DNA of 64,000 nucleotides from the NCBI GenBank assembly GCA_002720855.1, contig PBIN01000005.1:62001-126000 (forward strand), given 5' to 3'. Both the position numbers and the translations under genes were made by a program. This DNA comes from Rhodospirillaceae bacterium (GTDB lineage Bacteria; Pseudomonadota; Alphaproteobacteria; MPNO01; UBA2964). Shown piece by piece: positions 1 through 7,577 of the stretch (its first letter is position 1; each line of letters begins with the position of its first letter). Under the pieces are notes generated by a model that worked only from the letters and a program-made list of their open reading frames with translations, had not been told where the DNA came from and ran no database searches.

Positions 1-2
1 TG

Positions 3-413
3 CAATATCTCGCAGAAAAGTCTGGCAAATTTCTGCCCAAGGAAGGCGCTGCAAGGATAGAGACCCTCAACTGGCTCTATTTTGCTGCCGGACATATCAC
101 GCATACGGGATTGTGCGTTCATTGGCAGGTACGGAACAGGGACGCAGGAGAGGAACACGCACATCTGGATATGTGGCAGGAGGAAAACAATCGGGTCTAC
201 GGTGTCCTCAATCGCGGGCTTGAAGGGCGAGGCTATCTCGCTGGCGACATTTCCATCGCCGACTTTGCCGCTTACCCGTGGATTTACAGATACGATATGC
301 AGGAGATTGAATTGGATCGCTACCCGAATGTGAGAGATTGGCTGGCAAGGGTAGGGGAAAGACCCGCTGTGCAGCGCGGGCTCCAAATCCCGCCGCGGGA
401 TGATGGGTTTTAA
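3..413 (+). CDS. Glutathione S-transferase family protein, 3' part only
   Basis: The reading frame is open from the left edge of the window, so the 5' end is missing. The visible 136 residues begin in the end of the thioredoxin-like domain (QYLAEKSGKFLP) and continue through the all-helical C-terminal domain, including the N-capping motif SIADFAAYPW and the closing PAVQRGLQIP. The two following genes have the same architecture, so this is the first member of a tandem set of YfcG/Nu-like GSTs, which act as cytosolic glutathione transferases or disulfide reductases. It ends 12 bp before the next gene, suggesting co-transcription. The glutathione-contact residues lie outside the window, so no specific activity can be assigned. 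Confidence 0.85.
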   Translation, partial: QYLAEKSGKFLPKEGAARIETLNWLYFAAGHITHTGLCVHWQVRNRDAGEEHAHLDMWQEENNRVYGVLNRGLEGRGYLAGDISIADFAAYPWIYRYDMQEIELDRYPNVRDWLARVGERPAVQRGLQIPPRDDGF

Positions 414-425
414 TCGGGCCTGGCA

Positions 426-1058
426 ATGATTGATCTATATACAACCAGCACGCCAAACGGACGAAAAGTCTCGATCCTGCTTGAGGAATGCGGTTTCGAG
501 TACACGACTCATGTCATCAACATTCGCGACGGCGATCAACACGACCCCGCCTACAGAGCAATCAACCCGAATGAGAAAATTCCGGCCATTATCGATCAGG
601 ATGGTCCCGGCGGAAAACCGATACGTGTCTTCGAGACCGCCGCTATCATGCAATATCTTGCGGGTAAGTCGGGCCGTTTTATGGGCAACGATGAGATAAC
701 CAGAACAGAATGCCAGCAGTGGCTGTCGCTTGTAACAACCGGATTGGCGCCAACATTTGTCCAGGTGTTTTACTGGACAGAGTTCGCCCCCAACGCGACG
801 ACGGAAGAAGTAACCGCCTTTGGAAAGCAGCGATACCGCAATGAAATGCAGCGTCTCATCGGTGTGCTCGATTTTCGCCTTCGCGAATATGAGTATCTCG
901 CAAAGACCTACACGATTGCCGATATGGCGGCATACCCATGGATCGACAGGCATGAGTTTTTTGAGTTCTCACTCGATGATTTCGTTGGCGTCCGCAACTG
1001 GTATAATCGTCTATCGAAACGTGCCGCGATCCAACGTGGTATAAAGGTACCAAGCTAA
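426..1058 (+). CDS. Glutathione S-transferase family protein (YfcG/Nu-like)
   Basis: A 210-residue cytosolic protein of normal GST length. The N-terminal thioredoxin-like domain begins MIDLYTTSTPNGRK, where the TPNG turn is typical of YfcG/YghU (Nu-class) proteins. It contains the cis-proline motif KIPAI followed by FETAAI, which binds the gamma-glutamyl part of glutathione. The helical domain carries TIADMAAYPWID and ends PSRAAIQRG-like. Nu-class enzymes are mainly disulfide reductases using one or two glutathione molecules without a catalytic cysteine, but the substrate here is unknown. It lies between two related GST genes, 12 bp after the first and 34 bp before the third, probably in one transcript. 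The ATG has only a weak ribosome-binding site. Confidence 0.92.
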   Translation: MIDLYTTSTPNGRKVSILLEECGFEYTTHVINIRDGDQHDPAYRAINPNEKIPAIIDQDGPGGKPIRVFETAAIMQYLAGKSGRFMGNDEITRTECQQWLSLVTTGLAPTFVQVFYWTEFAPNATTEEVTAFGKQRYRNEMQRLIGVLDFRLREYEYLAKTYTIADMAAYPWIDRHEFFEFSLDDFVGVRNWYNRLSKRAAIQRGIKVPS

Positions 1059-1092
1059 ACCGGCACACGAAGTGCCAGAACAAGGAAACAGA

Positions 1093-1719
1093 ATGTACGA
1101 TATCTATAACTGGCCCACTTCAAATGGCCGCAAAATCAACATCGCGGTCGAGGAACTGGAAGTCGAATATAAAATTCATCCCATCGCCATCGGCAAAGAC
1201 GATCAGTTCACGCCAGAATTTACCGCCCTTAATCCCAATCAGAAAATTCCGGCTGTGATCGATCAGGACGGACCGGACGGGAAGCCGTATGTCATGTTCG
1301 AGTCGGGCGCGATCCTGATGTATATGGCGGAGAAGCACGGCAAGTTGCTGCCCACTGATATGGCAAAGCGATATGAAGTCATTCAATGGCTGATGTTTCA
1401 GATGGGTGGGGTCGGGCCGATGTTTGGACAAACGCATCATTTTCGCCGGGCCGCGCCGGAAAAGGTGCCCTACGGCATCGAACGCTACACCAAAGAATGC
1501 CGCAGGCTATGGGGCGTTATGGATGGGCGGTTGGCTGACAATGAATGGTTGGCAGCGGGAGAGTTTTCAATCGCCGATATCGCGGTTTTCCCTTGGACCC
1601 TGCGTTATGAATGGCAAGGCGTTTCACTGGATGAATTTCCAAATGTAAAACGCTGGTATGAAGCCATTGATGCTCGGCCCGGTGTGCAACGCGGGCTGGC
1701 GGCGCAGGTGCCCGGCTAA
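1093..1719 (+). CDS. Glutathione S-transferase, YfcG-like disulfide-bond oxidoreductase
   Basis: A 208-residue protein. The ATG at 1093 is preferred over an in-frame GTG at 1072 because AAGGAAA lies just upstream and the protein then starts directly with the thioredoxin-fold strand MYDIYNWPTSNGRK. It has KIPAVIDQDG and the glutathione-binding FESGAI. The helical domain contains GGVGPMFGQTHHF, which closely resembles E. coli YfcG (GGLGPMLGQNHHF), then SIADIAVFPW. YfcG is a glutathione-dependent disulfide-bond reductase; by similarity this is the best-supported specific assignment of the three tandem GSTs. A hairpin without a clear T-tract follows the stop codon. Confidence 0.92.
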   Translation: MYDIYNWPTSNGRKINIAVEELEVEYKIHPIAIGKDDQFTPEFTALNPNQKIPAVIDQDGPDGKPYVMFESGAILMYMAEKHGKLLPTDMAKRYEVIQWLMFQMGGVGPMFGQTHHFRRAAPEKVPYGIERYTKECRRLWGVMDGRLADNEWLAAGEFSIADIAVFPWTLRYEWQGVSLDEFPNVKRWYEAIDARPGVQRGLAAQVPG

Positions 1720-1728
1720 ACTGGATGA

Positions 1729-1751
1729 GCCGCCCTATAACGGCGGGCGGC
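1729..1751. terminator. Possible bidirectional terminator hairpin between convergent genes
   Basis: GCCGCCC (1729-1735) and GGGCGGC (1745-1751) form a perfect 7-bp GC-rich stem with a 9-base loop. It sits between the end of the GST gene (+) and the end of the small gene on the minus strand, where a shared terminator is expected. There is no good T-run on either side, so function is uncertain. Confidence 0.4.
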
Positions 1752-1767
1752 ATCGCCCGAAAATAAA

Positions 1768-1992
1768 TTAGTGGTGGGTTGGTGTGGCCTGAACGTCGTT
1801 AGCAGCGGCGCGCGGGCGGCCGCGTTTGCGAAGTGGCTTCGCTGTACCCTGCATATCCATTAGTTCGCCACGGCAGTTTTCGAGATATTTCATTTCGCGT
1901 GCGTCTTCGCGATCCAAAACCTGAAGTGTACTGATTTTGATCTCCACAAGATCGATCAGGTTTTCAATGGATTGCTTGGAAAGTGACATCAT
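1768..1992 (-). CDS. Small basic-tailed protein of unknown function
   Basis: A 74-residue protein that I do not recognise by name. Residues 1-45 look like one or two amphipathic helices (SKQSIENLIDLVEIKISTL, then DREDAREMKYLENC). The C-terminal part holds RKRGRPR, which resembles an AT-hook core (GRP flanked by basic residues) and could contact DNA. The start at 1992 is supported by GGGAGAA upstream on the minus strand; a second ATG follows immediately. It diverges from the gene starting at 2145, so the 152-bp gap probably holds promoters for both. DNA binding is an inference from the short motif only. Confidence 0.7.
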   Translation of the reverse strand: MMSLSKQSIENLIDLVEIKISTLQVLDREDAREMKYLENCRGELMDMQGTAKPLRKRGRPRAAANDVQATPTHH

Positions 1993-2144
1993 GCTTCTCC
2001 CTTAATGTGGCAAAATTCCCATGGAGAAAATTTCAGCCCTTTATGATTAACAATTGGTTTAGCGCATCCGATTTTTTGCTTAACGGAATATAAACGCGCG
2101 CGTCTCATTATTGAGAGACAAACGCATTTTATAAGGAAAGCGCT

Positions 2145-2508
2145 ATGAGCCCGCTCGACAATTTCAACTATGACGATGCCATGGCGGCGAACGGCCAACG
2201 GTCGGAAGCATGCCGTCGGCTATGCGATAAAATCCTGGTGGCCTTTACCCACGCCTACGTTGTCGGTGAGCAAGATGTCGCCAAAAAGTTGAGAACCGCA
2301 CTTGCTGCAAACGAAAAGTCAGCCGGCGCGCAAAAAAAATCGACGCGCCGGAAACGGTGCCGTCGGACAGGCCGAGCTATGGATAAAATTTGTCGACGCT
2401 CGAGATGGCTACAAAAAGGCCTGCGACAGGAAGGGCACAAAACCTTCAGTAATAGAGACTGCCCTGGAAGATATGAAAGACGCCTATCGTCAATGGTCGA
2501 TGGGATAG
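2145..2508 (+). pseudogene. Small unknown protein gene, frameshifted at an A8 run
   Basis: Translation from the ATG at 2145 (good site AAGGAAAG upstream) gives a sensible acidic/helical N-terminus (MSPLDNFNYDDAMAANGQ..., DVAKKLRTALAANEKSAG). After the eight-A run at 2332-2339 the same frame becomes an Arg/Cys-rich sequence of poor quality. One frame over, the sequence is again protein-like: GQAELWIKFVDARDGYKKACDRKG, ending EDMKDAYRQWSMG at 2508. Removing one A joins the two parts into a 120-residue protein. So either the gene carries a one-base insertion, the run was mis-sequenced, or slippage on the A-run produces the full protein. Without correction the frame runs to 2546 as a 133-residue protein. 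Function unknown. Confidence 0.6.
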
Positions 2509-2577
2509 CGGTTCCAACCCTTCAAACCTGTTTGAAGTGCGACTGAATTTCATTTTTACATGAAGCCGCCCGCGTCG

Positions 2578-2606
2578 TTGACAGGGGAGTGAGCCTGTCA
2601 TAGATA
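2578..2606 (+). promoter_or_regulatory. Sigma-70-type promoter of the tRNA-Ser gene
   Basis: A perfect -35 hexamer TTGACA (2578-2583) is followed after 17 bases by TAGATA (2601-2606), a good -10 hexamer. Transcription would begin around 2613, about 32 bases before the mature tRNA, a normal tRNA leader length. Confidence 0.65.
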
Positions 2607-2644
2607 GGCCGTGCATACAGCGTGAAACATCACCACTCCACGGC

Positions 2645-2734
2645 GGAGGGGTGGCCGAGTGGCTGAAGGCGCTGGTTTGCTAAATCAGTAGGCGGGTAAC
2701 CGTCTCGAGGGTTCGAATCCCTCTCCCTCCGCCA
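2645..2734 (+). tRNA. tRNA-Ser (anticodon GCU)
   Basis: A 90-base class II tRNA. The acceptor stem is GGAGGGG pairing with TCCCTCC (one G-U), followed by discriminator G and an encoded CCA (2732-2734). The D arm reads GGCCGAGTGGCTGAAGGC. The anticodon loop TTGCTAA carries GCT at 2679-2681, flanked by a 5-bp stem. A long variable arm (roughly GGCGGGTAACCGTC) typical of serine tRNAs precedes the T arm with GTTCGAATCC. It reads AGC/AGU codons. The gene stands alone, with its own promoter. Confidence 0.97.
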
Positions 2735-2840
2735 GACTTCCCTTTTCGTAATTCGCGTTCTGATTTTTGGGGCGGTGGATGATCGATCGATCTCTTCCTG
2801 CTATTATCGCCCGAACAATGTAAGTAATTGGGGCTTCAAT

Positions 2841-4121
2841 ATGCCAGATACCACGCCATCTTCGGCCGAGGTGGCTGATACCAAAGAGCCACAGAAAGCA
2901 AAAGAGGAAAACCTCATTTTGCCTTGGCAGCTCAAGCTGAAACGCCGCTATCCAACGGCGCAAGACCTACGCGAACGCGCCCGTAAACGCATGCCTAACT
3001 TCGCGTTCGAGTATGTCGATGGTGGTGCGGGTAGCGATAGGGGTATCGCCCGCAACTGGCAGGCTTTCGATTCAGTTGAAATGGTGCCGCGATACGGCAA
3101 GGTCATTTCACCACCGCCGACAGATGTTGAGTTGTTTGGTCGTGCCTATGCGGCACCAGTTGGCATCGCCCCGATAGGCGGACCTGGAACCGGCTTTCCC
3201 GGCGCGGAAACTTATTTTGCCAAGGCGGCACAAGAGGCAAGAGTCCCTTATACGCTTGGCGTTTTATCCGCGATTACGATCGAACAGGCGGCAGAGCTGG
3301 CACCCGATGTTTTATGGTTGCAGCTTTATCGATTTGCACGAAACGATCATAAAATTGGGATGGATCTCGTAAAGCGCGCCGAGGCGGCAGGCGTCCATGC
3401 GTTGATGCTGACCTGGGATTCTCCCGTGAGGACGACCCGTCCGAGAGAAGTAAAAAGCGGCATTATGGCCCCCTTCAAATTGACGAACCGATTGCGCATG
3501 GATGCGATGAGGTCGCCGCCCTGGCTGTTCTCAATGATGCGGAATGGCATTCCGCGTTTTGTCAGCCTGCGTCCGTATATGGACGGCAAGACCAGTATAG
3601 AGGACTCCACCAAGTTTATTCGTGCGGAAGGCGGTGGCGCGTTTACCTGGGAAGAAATCGCCCGGTATCGCGAGGCCTGGAAGGGTCCGTTGCTCTTGAA
3701 GGGCGTTCTGCATCCTGGTGACGCGGAGCGCGCCATTGCGGAAGGTATCGATGGGCTGGTTGTTACCAACCATGGCGGACGGCAAATTGATGCGCTTCCT
3801 GCGTCAATTGATGCGCTGCCCGCAATTGCAACGCAAGTGGACGGCCGTGCAGAGATCATCGTTGATAGCGGAATTCGGTCAGGTGTAGATGTTGCCAGGG
3901 CGATAGCGCTGGGTGCCCATGCCGGTTTTGCAGGAAAAGCATTTCTGTGGAGTCTTGGTGCACTTGGCAGCAGAGGGCCCGCACATTTGATAGATCTCTT
4001 TAAGGAGGATCTTAGCGCAACGCTGGGGCAACTGGGTTGTCATACTGTTGAGGAGTTGAGATCAGTCAAAACACGGCATCCCGGTGCCTATCGTCTGGTT
4101 GATTTCGGGCACATCGAATAA
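2841..4121 (+). CDS. FMN-dependent alpha-hydroxy acid dehydrogenase (LldD family)
   Basis: A 426-residue TIM-barrel flavoenzyme that oxidises L-2-hydroxy acids (lactate, mandelate, glycolate or a related compound) to 2-oxo acids. The N-terminal segment has FEYVDGGAGSD (about 57-66). FMN contacts include QLYRF near 161, Lys287 in LLLKGVL and VDSGIRSG at 341-348. The catalytic motif NHGGRQ spans 310-315, giving the base His311 and substrate-binding Arg314. The ATG at 2841 is chosen because the upstream in-frame extension is not conserved-looking. The first 35 residues are charged and extend beyond the usual start. It is followed by an amidohydrolase and a Pht5-like gene, suggesting catabolism of an acylated or hydroxylated acid; the true substrate cannot be read from sequence. 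Confidence 0.93.
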   Translation: MPDTTPSSAEVADTKEPQKAKEENLILPWQLKLKRRYPTAQDLRERARKRMPNFAFEYVDGGAGSDRGIARNWQAFDSVEMVPRYGKVISPPPTDVELFGRAYAAPVGIAPIGGPGTGFPGAETYFAKAAQEARVPYTLGVLSAITIEQAAELAPDVLWLQLYRFARNDHKIGMDLVKRAEAAGVHALMLTWDSPVRTTRPREVKSGIMAPFKLTNRLRMDAMRSPPWLFSMMRNGIPRFVSLRPYMDGKTSIEDSTKFIRAEGGGAFTWEEIARYREAWKGPLLLKGVLHPGDAERAIAEGIDGLVVTNHGGRQIDALPASIDALPAIATQVDGRAEIIVDSGIRSGVDVARAIALGAHAGFAGKAFLWSLGALGSRGPAHLIDLFKEDLSATLGQLGCHTVEELRSVKTRHPGAYRLVDFGHIE

Positions 4122-4240
4122 CCGGTGATCCAATCGGCTATGTGCCGTTCAACTCAATGTGCTACCCTAATTTATTGCTGGAATTTTTGCGGCCTCTATC
4201 CAGCCAAAAACGAATAATTGCGATCTTTGAGAGGTAGGCT

Positions 4241-5980
4241 ATGGATTACGATCACATCATTCGCGGTGGCAATATTGCCGATGGTAGTGGCGAGCCAATT
4301 TTTGAAGGCGATATAGCAGTAAAGGACGGCAAAATCGTTGCGGTCGGTGCCATTTCAGGCCGGGCCGATGAGGAAGTTGATGCCAAAGGCATGCTCGTTA
4401 CGCCGGGCTTTGTCGATATCCATACGCATTATGATGGGCAGGCTACGTGGGAAGAACGTCTGATCCCGTCCAGTTGGCATGGCGTAACGACGACAGCGTT
4501 TGGCAATTGCGGTGTGGGATTTGCGCCGGTTCGAAAGAAGGATCGCCAAAGCCTGATTGATTTAATGGAGGGTGTAGAAGAAATCCCTGGTTCGGCTTTG
4601 CATGAAGGTCTCCAATGGGATTGGGAATCGTTCCCGGACTATCTCGACGCACTGGATCGCCGCAGGCACGATATGGATCTCTGTGCACAACTCCCTCACG
4701 CAGCCTTACGTGTATATGTAATGGGCAAAAGAGCTCTGGATCTCGAAGATGCTGAGGAAGCTGATATCGAGAAAATGCGCCAATTGGCCACCGACGCAGT
4801 CAAAGCCGGTGCCTTCGGTTTTACAACGTCACGCTTGCTCAATCATATGACAGTGCACGGTGATCCCACCCCAACACTCAAAGCACGCGAAGATGAATTA
4901 ACCGGTATTGCGATGGGGTTAAAGGATGCCGGTTCGGGTGTCATTCAGATGATCGGAGAATTCGGCTCAGACGTTCGTCAGCAAGAGATCGATATGTGGC
5001 GGCGGATCGTGAAGAAATCCGGGCGACCATTGTCAATCACTGTGACGCAACGCCACCGAGACCCTGACGGGTGGCGGGAAATAATCGATGGCATTGATGC
5101 TGCCTGTGAAGAGGGGCTCGAAATGCGGGCACAGATAGCACCCCGTTCCGTAGGGTCAATGTATGGCCTCAGTTTAAGCCAGCACGCTTTTTATTTGTAT
5201 CCTTCATATAAAGAGATCGCGGATAAACCGCTTGAAGAAAAAGTTGCGATCATGCGTGACGCGTCCTTCCGCAAAAAACTGTTGTCTGAAAAACCCGTTC
5301 ATCGCAGTCAAAGGGTGATCGATCGCTGTAAAAATTTTGATTACACTTTCCGCCTTGGCGACCCCCCTGATTACGAACCCTCTAAAGAGCGCTCAATCAG
5401 CAATATGGCCGTCAAAGCCGGTCGGGATCCGCTGGACTTTACCTATGACCTCCTTCTCGAAAAAGAAGGAAAAGCGTTTCTGTTCTCACCCAACAACAAC
5501 TATGCCAGTTACAATTTGGATGTCTGCAGCGAGATGATCCGTCATCCGCGCAGTTGTCTGGGGCTTAGCGACGGCGGTGCACATGTCGGGCATATTTCGG
5601 ATTCTGGATACCCGACCTTTGTGCTTACTCATTGGGGGCGGGACCGAAAATCAGGGCGGATCGATTTGCCGTGGCTGGTTCGCTGGATTACCAGTGCGAC
5701 CGCCGAAGCCATTGGGCTCGATGACCGCGGCCGTCTCGCCCCGGGTTTCCGCGCCGATATCAATATCATTGATTATGACAAACTCGGACAAAGCTATCCC
5801 TACCTGACCTACGACCTGCCAATGGGCGGTCGTCGGTTTATGCAAAAAGGTGAGGGATATAAAGCGACCTATCTGGCCGGCATGGCAACTTACCTGGAAG
5901 GCGAGTCAACGGGTGCATTGCCTGGAAAGTTAGTGCGCGGGCCCCAAGCAGGGCCGGCTCTCGCGAGCGCTGCCGAGTGA
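4241..5980 (+). CDS. N-acyl-D-amino-acid deacylase family amidohydrolase
   Basis: A 579-residue member of amidohydrolase family 3 (D-aminoacylase type), which hydrolyses amide bonds such as those of N-acyl-D-amino acids. The N-terminal beta-sandwich is followed by the metal motif HTHYDGQ at 61-67 and GNCGVG around Cys90, the cysteine that bridges metal in this family. A late metal/substrate motif LSDGGAHVG lies near residue 444, and the C-terminal part returns to the beta-sandwich (GRLAPGFRADINIID). GAGAGGTAG-like Shine-Dalgarno sequence precedes the ATG. It ends 5 bp before the following gene, so the two are almost certainly co-transcribed. Substrate unknown; other amides are possible. Confidence 0.92.
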   Translation: MDYDHIIRGGNIADGSGEPIFEGDIAVKDGKIVAVGAISGRADEEVDAKGMLVTPGFVDIHTHYDGQATWEERLIPSSWHGVTTTAFGNCGVGFAPVRKKDRQSLIDLMEGVEEIPGSALHEGLQWDWESFPDYLDALDRRRHDMDLCAQLPHAALRVYVMGKRALDLEDAEEADIEKMRQLATDAVKAGAFGFTTSRLLNHMTVHGDPTPTLKAREDELTGIAMGLKDAGSGVIQMIGEFGSDVRQQEIDMWRRIVKKSGRPLSITVTQRHRDPDGWREIIDGIDAACEEGLEMRAQIAPRSVGSMYGLSLSQHAFYLYPSYKEIADKPLEEKVAIMRDASFRKKLLSEKPVHRSQRVIDRCKNFDYTFRLGDPPDYEPSKERSISNMAVKAGRDPLDFTYDLLLEKEGKAFLFSPNNNYASYNLDVCSEMIRHPRSCLGLSDGGAHVGHISDSGYPTFVLTHWGRDRKSGRIDLPWLVRWITSATAEAIGLDDRGRLAPGFRADINIIDYDKLGQSYPYLTYDLPMGGRRFMQKGEGYKATYLAGMATYLEGESTGALPGKLVRGPQAGPALASAAE

Positions 5981-5985
5981 TCTAA

Positions 5986-6966
5986 GTGTCAACCAGAATC
6001 CTCTCTATCGCTCTTGATCGTTATGATCGCCATTTTCCGTTCTACGATGGAACGGCTATTCCGCCTGACGGGGTTGAATTCGATGTAAAGCAGGTCGGTC
6101 AGGGCACAAGTTTCCGGGACGGAAGCGATCGTCACGGAAGAATGATCCATAACAATGAGTTTGATATTTCCGAATTTTCGATGTCGAGCTATTTGATGGC
6201 GAAGGCGCGCAATTTGCCGCTCACCGCGATTCCGGTATTTCCACGAAGGCTCTTTAGCCAAAGCCAGATGTGGGTTCACCCTGATTCAGATCTCTGGCAT
6301 CCAAAAGATCTCATCGGCAAAAGGGTGGCGATCAGCTCATTTCAAACAACTCTTTCGCTCCTCGCAAAAGGGGATCTTAAATTCCATTACGATGTCCCTT
6401 GGGAGGAGATCCACTGGTTGTTGACGGCGAACGAAAAGGTTCCCTTTGAAACGAAGCCTAGCGTGAAAACGGAATATATCGGAGATCGGGAGCAGCTTGG
6501 CTATATGCTGGAAGCAGGGGAGGTTGATGCATTTTTTCTCCCGCATCCGCCGCATACGGTGGCGACTGGCGAAACCAGGGCACGTCATCTGTTTGCCGAT
6601 AGCAAAGCGGAAGAACTCGCCTACTACAAAAAACATGGCGATTTCCCCATTATGCATATCGTCGTGATGCGACGAGAGTTGGCGGACTCAATGCCGGGGT
6701 TGGGAAGAGCTCTCATAAAAACGTTTAGCGATGCACGGGATCTCGCCGAAGAATACTATGAAGACCCCAACTGGTCGCGGTTGGCATGGGGCCGCCATAT
6801 GTACGAAGAAGAACGTGATGCCTTCGACGGTGACCCCTGGCGAAACGGCTTTAAGCAAAACCGGGATAACATTGCCCGCTTTATAAAATATTCTCACGAT
6901 CAGGGGTTGATCGACGATGTCTATGAACCGGAAGAGCTATTCATAGAAGACACGCTCAATACCTAG
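5986..6966 (+). CDS. 4,5-dihydroxyphthalate decarboxylase-like (Pht5-type) protein
   Basis: A 326-residue protein with the fold of type 2 periplasmic binding proteins but without a signal peptide. It resembles proteins annotated as 4,5-dihydroxyphthalate decarboxylase (Pht5): opening IALDRYDRHFPFYDG, then FDISEFSMSSYLMAKA, AIPVFPRRLF, and DLIGKRVAISSF. Some members of this group decarboxylate aromatic acids; others have no proven activity. The start is GTG at 5986, 5 bp after the amidohydrolase stop, with only a weak Shine-Dalgarno sequence, consistent with translational coupling. A role in aromatic acid breakdown fits the many UbiD and dioxygenase genes later in the window but is an inference. 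Confidence 0.82.
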   Translation: MSTRILSIALDRYDRHFPFYDGTAIPPDGVEFDVKQVGQGTSFRDGSDRHGRMIHNNEFDISEFSMSSYLMAKARNLPLTAIPVFPRRLFSQSQMWVHPDSDLWHPKDLIGKRVAISSFQTTLSLLAKGDLKFHYDVPWEEIHWLLTANEKVPFETKPSVKTEYIGDREQLGYMLEAGEVDAFFLPHPPHTVATGETRARHLFADSKAEELAYYKKHGDFPIMHIVVMRRELADSMPGLGRALIKTFSDARDLAEEYYEDPNWSRLAWGRHMYEEERDAFDGDPWRNGFKQNRDNIARFIKYSHDQGLIDDVYEPEELFIEDTLNT

Positions 6967-7015
6967 TTGGGCGGCCGTTTCACCGATCCAACACCTAACC
7001 AATCTAAATAGATTT

Positions 7016-7234
7016 CTAGGAGGTAGTTTCTTCTTCAGCCGCCTTTTTTTGTGCTTGGGCGATCCGCCCTATAGCTTGGTTCGCGCGCTCAACCTCTTCA
7101 AAACTTTCGCGTAATCGGCGAAGGTCGTCAAAACCGCCAGGCGATACAGGTTGGCCATTGCTAATGATTTTGGCAATGTTTACGGCGGCCTGTAGCCACT
7201 GCTGTTGCATATTCGCCGCCCCTGCCGTTAGCAA
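7016..7234 (-). CDS. Small coiled-coil-like unknown protein; natural start lies beyond an in-frame TAA
   Basis: The 72 residues from a TTG at 7234 are mostly helical and charged (QQQWLQAAVNIAKIISNG, FDDLRRLRESFEEVERANQAIGRIAQAQ, ending KKAAEEETTS). I do not recognise the family. The best ribosome-binding site (AAGAGGATCAA) and ATG lie upstream at 7321. From there the frame reads Met-Ala-Asp, then TAA at 7310-7312, then a plausible Thr-Glu-Glu-Ala-Thr-Pro... linker joining directly to this ORF. A single CAA-to-TAA change would explain it, the original being about 101 residues. Alternatively translation restarts at the TTG. The TTG has no strong Shine-Dalgarno sequence of its own. Confidence 0.55.
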   Translation of the reverse strand: MLTAGAANMQQQWLQAAVNIAKIISNGQPVSPGGFDDLRRLRESFEEVERANQAIGRIAQAQKKAAEEETTS

Positions 7235-7577
7235 TTTTCCCGCTTCTTCCGGAGAAATATTTTCGGTCTTGGGGGCGTCACCGCCGTTGGCTGGAGTCGC
7301 TTCTTCGGTTTAATCGGCCATTTGATCCTCTTATTCCATCTATTGGTGTGTTCTGGTCAGCATAACCAAAACGAGTATCTACAGAAAAGATGAAAATTGT
7401 TAAAAATCAACTGATGTTAGCACCGATTTACATCGCGGTGGTTGGGGCAAGGGGAAATTGGCCTTAGATTTTGTGGTGAATAATAAACCGCGGTGTTTCG
7501 CCATCGTTTTTAAAGCATAATTTTCGGGATAGAATGTACTTGAATTGTGAAAACGAATAGACGAGTGGGAGTTGTCG

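Noticed and set aside
2521-2536. TTCAAA-CCTG-TTTGAA hairpin after the frameshifted small gene
   Set aside because: The stem is only six AT-rich pairs and lacks an immediate T-run, so it is not called as a terminator.
7310-7312. Selenocysteine-type readthrough to explain the in-frame stop
   Set aside because: The codon is TAA, not TGA, so selenocysteine insertion cannot apply.
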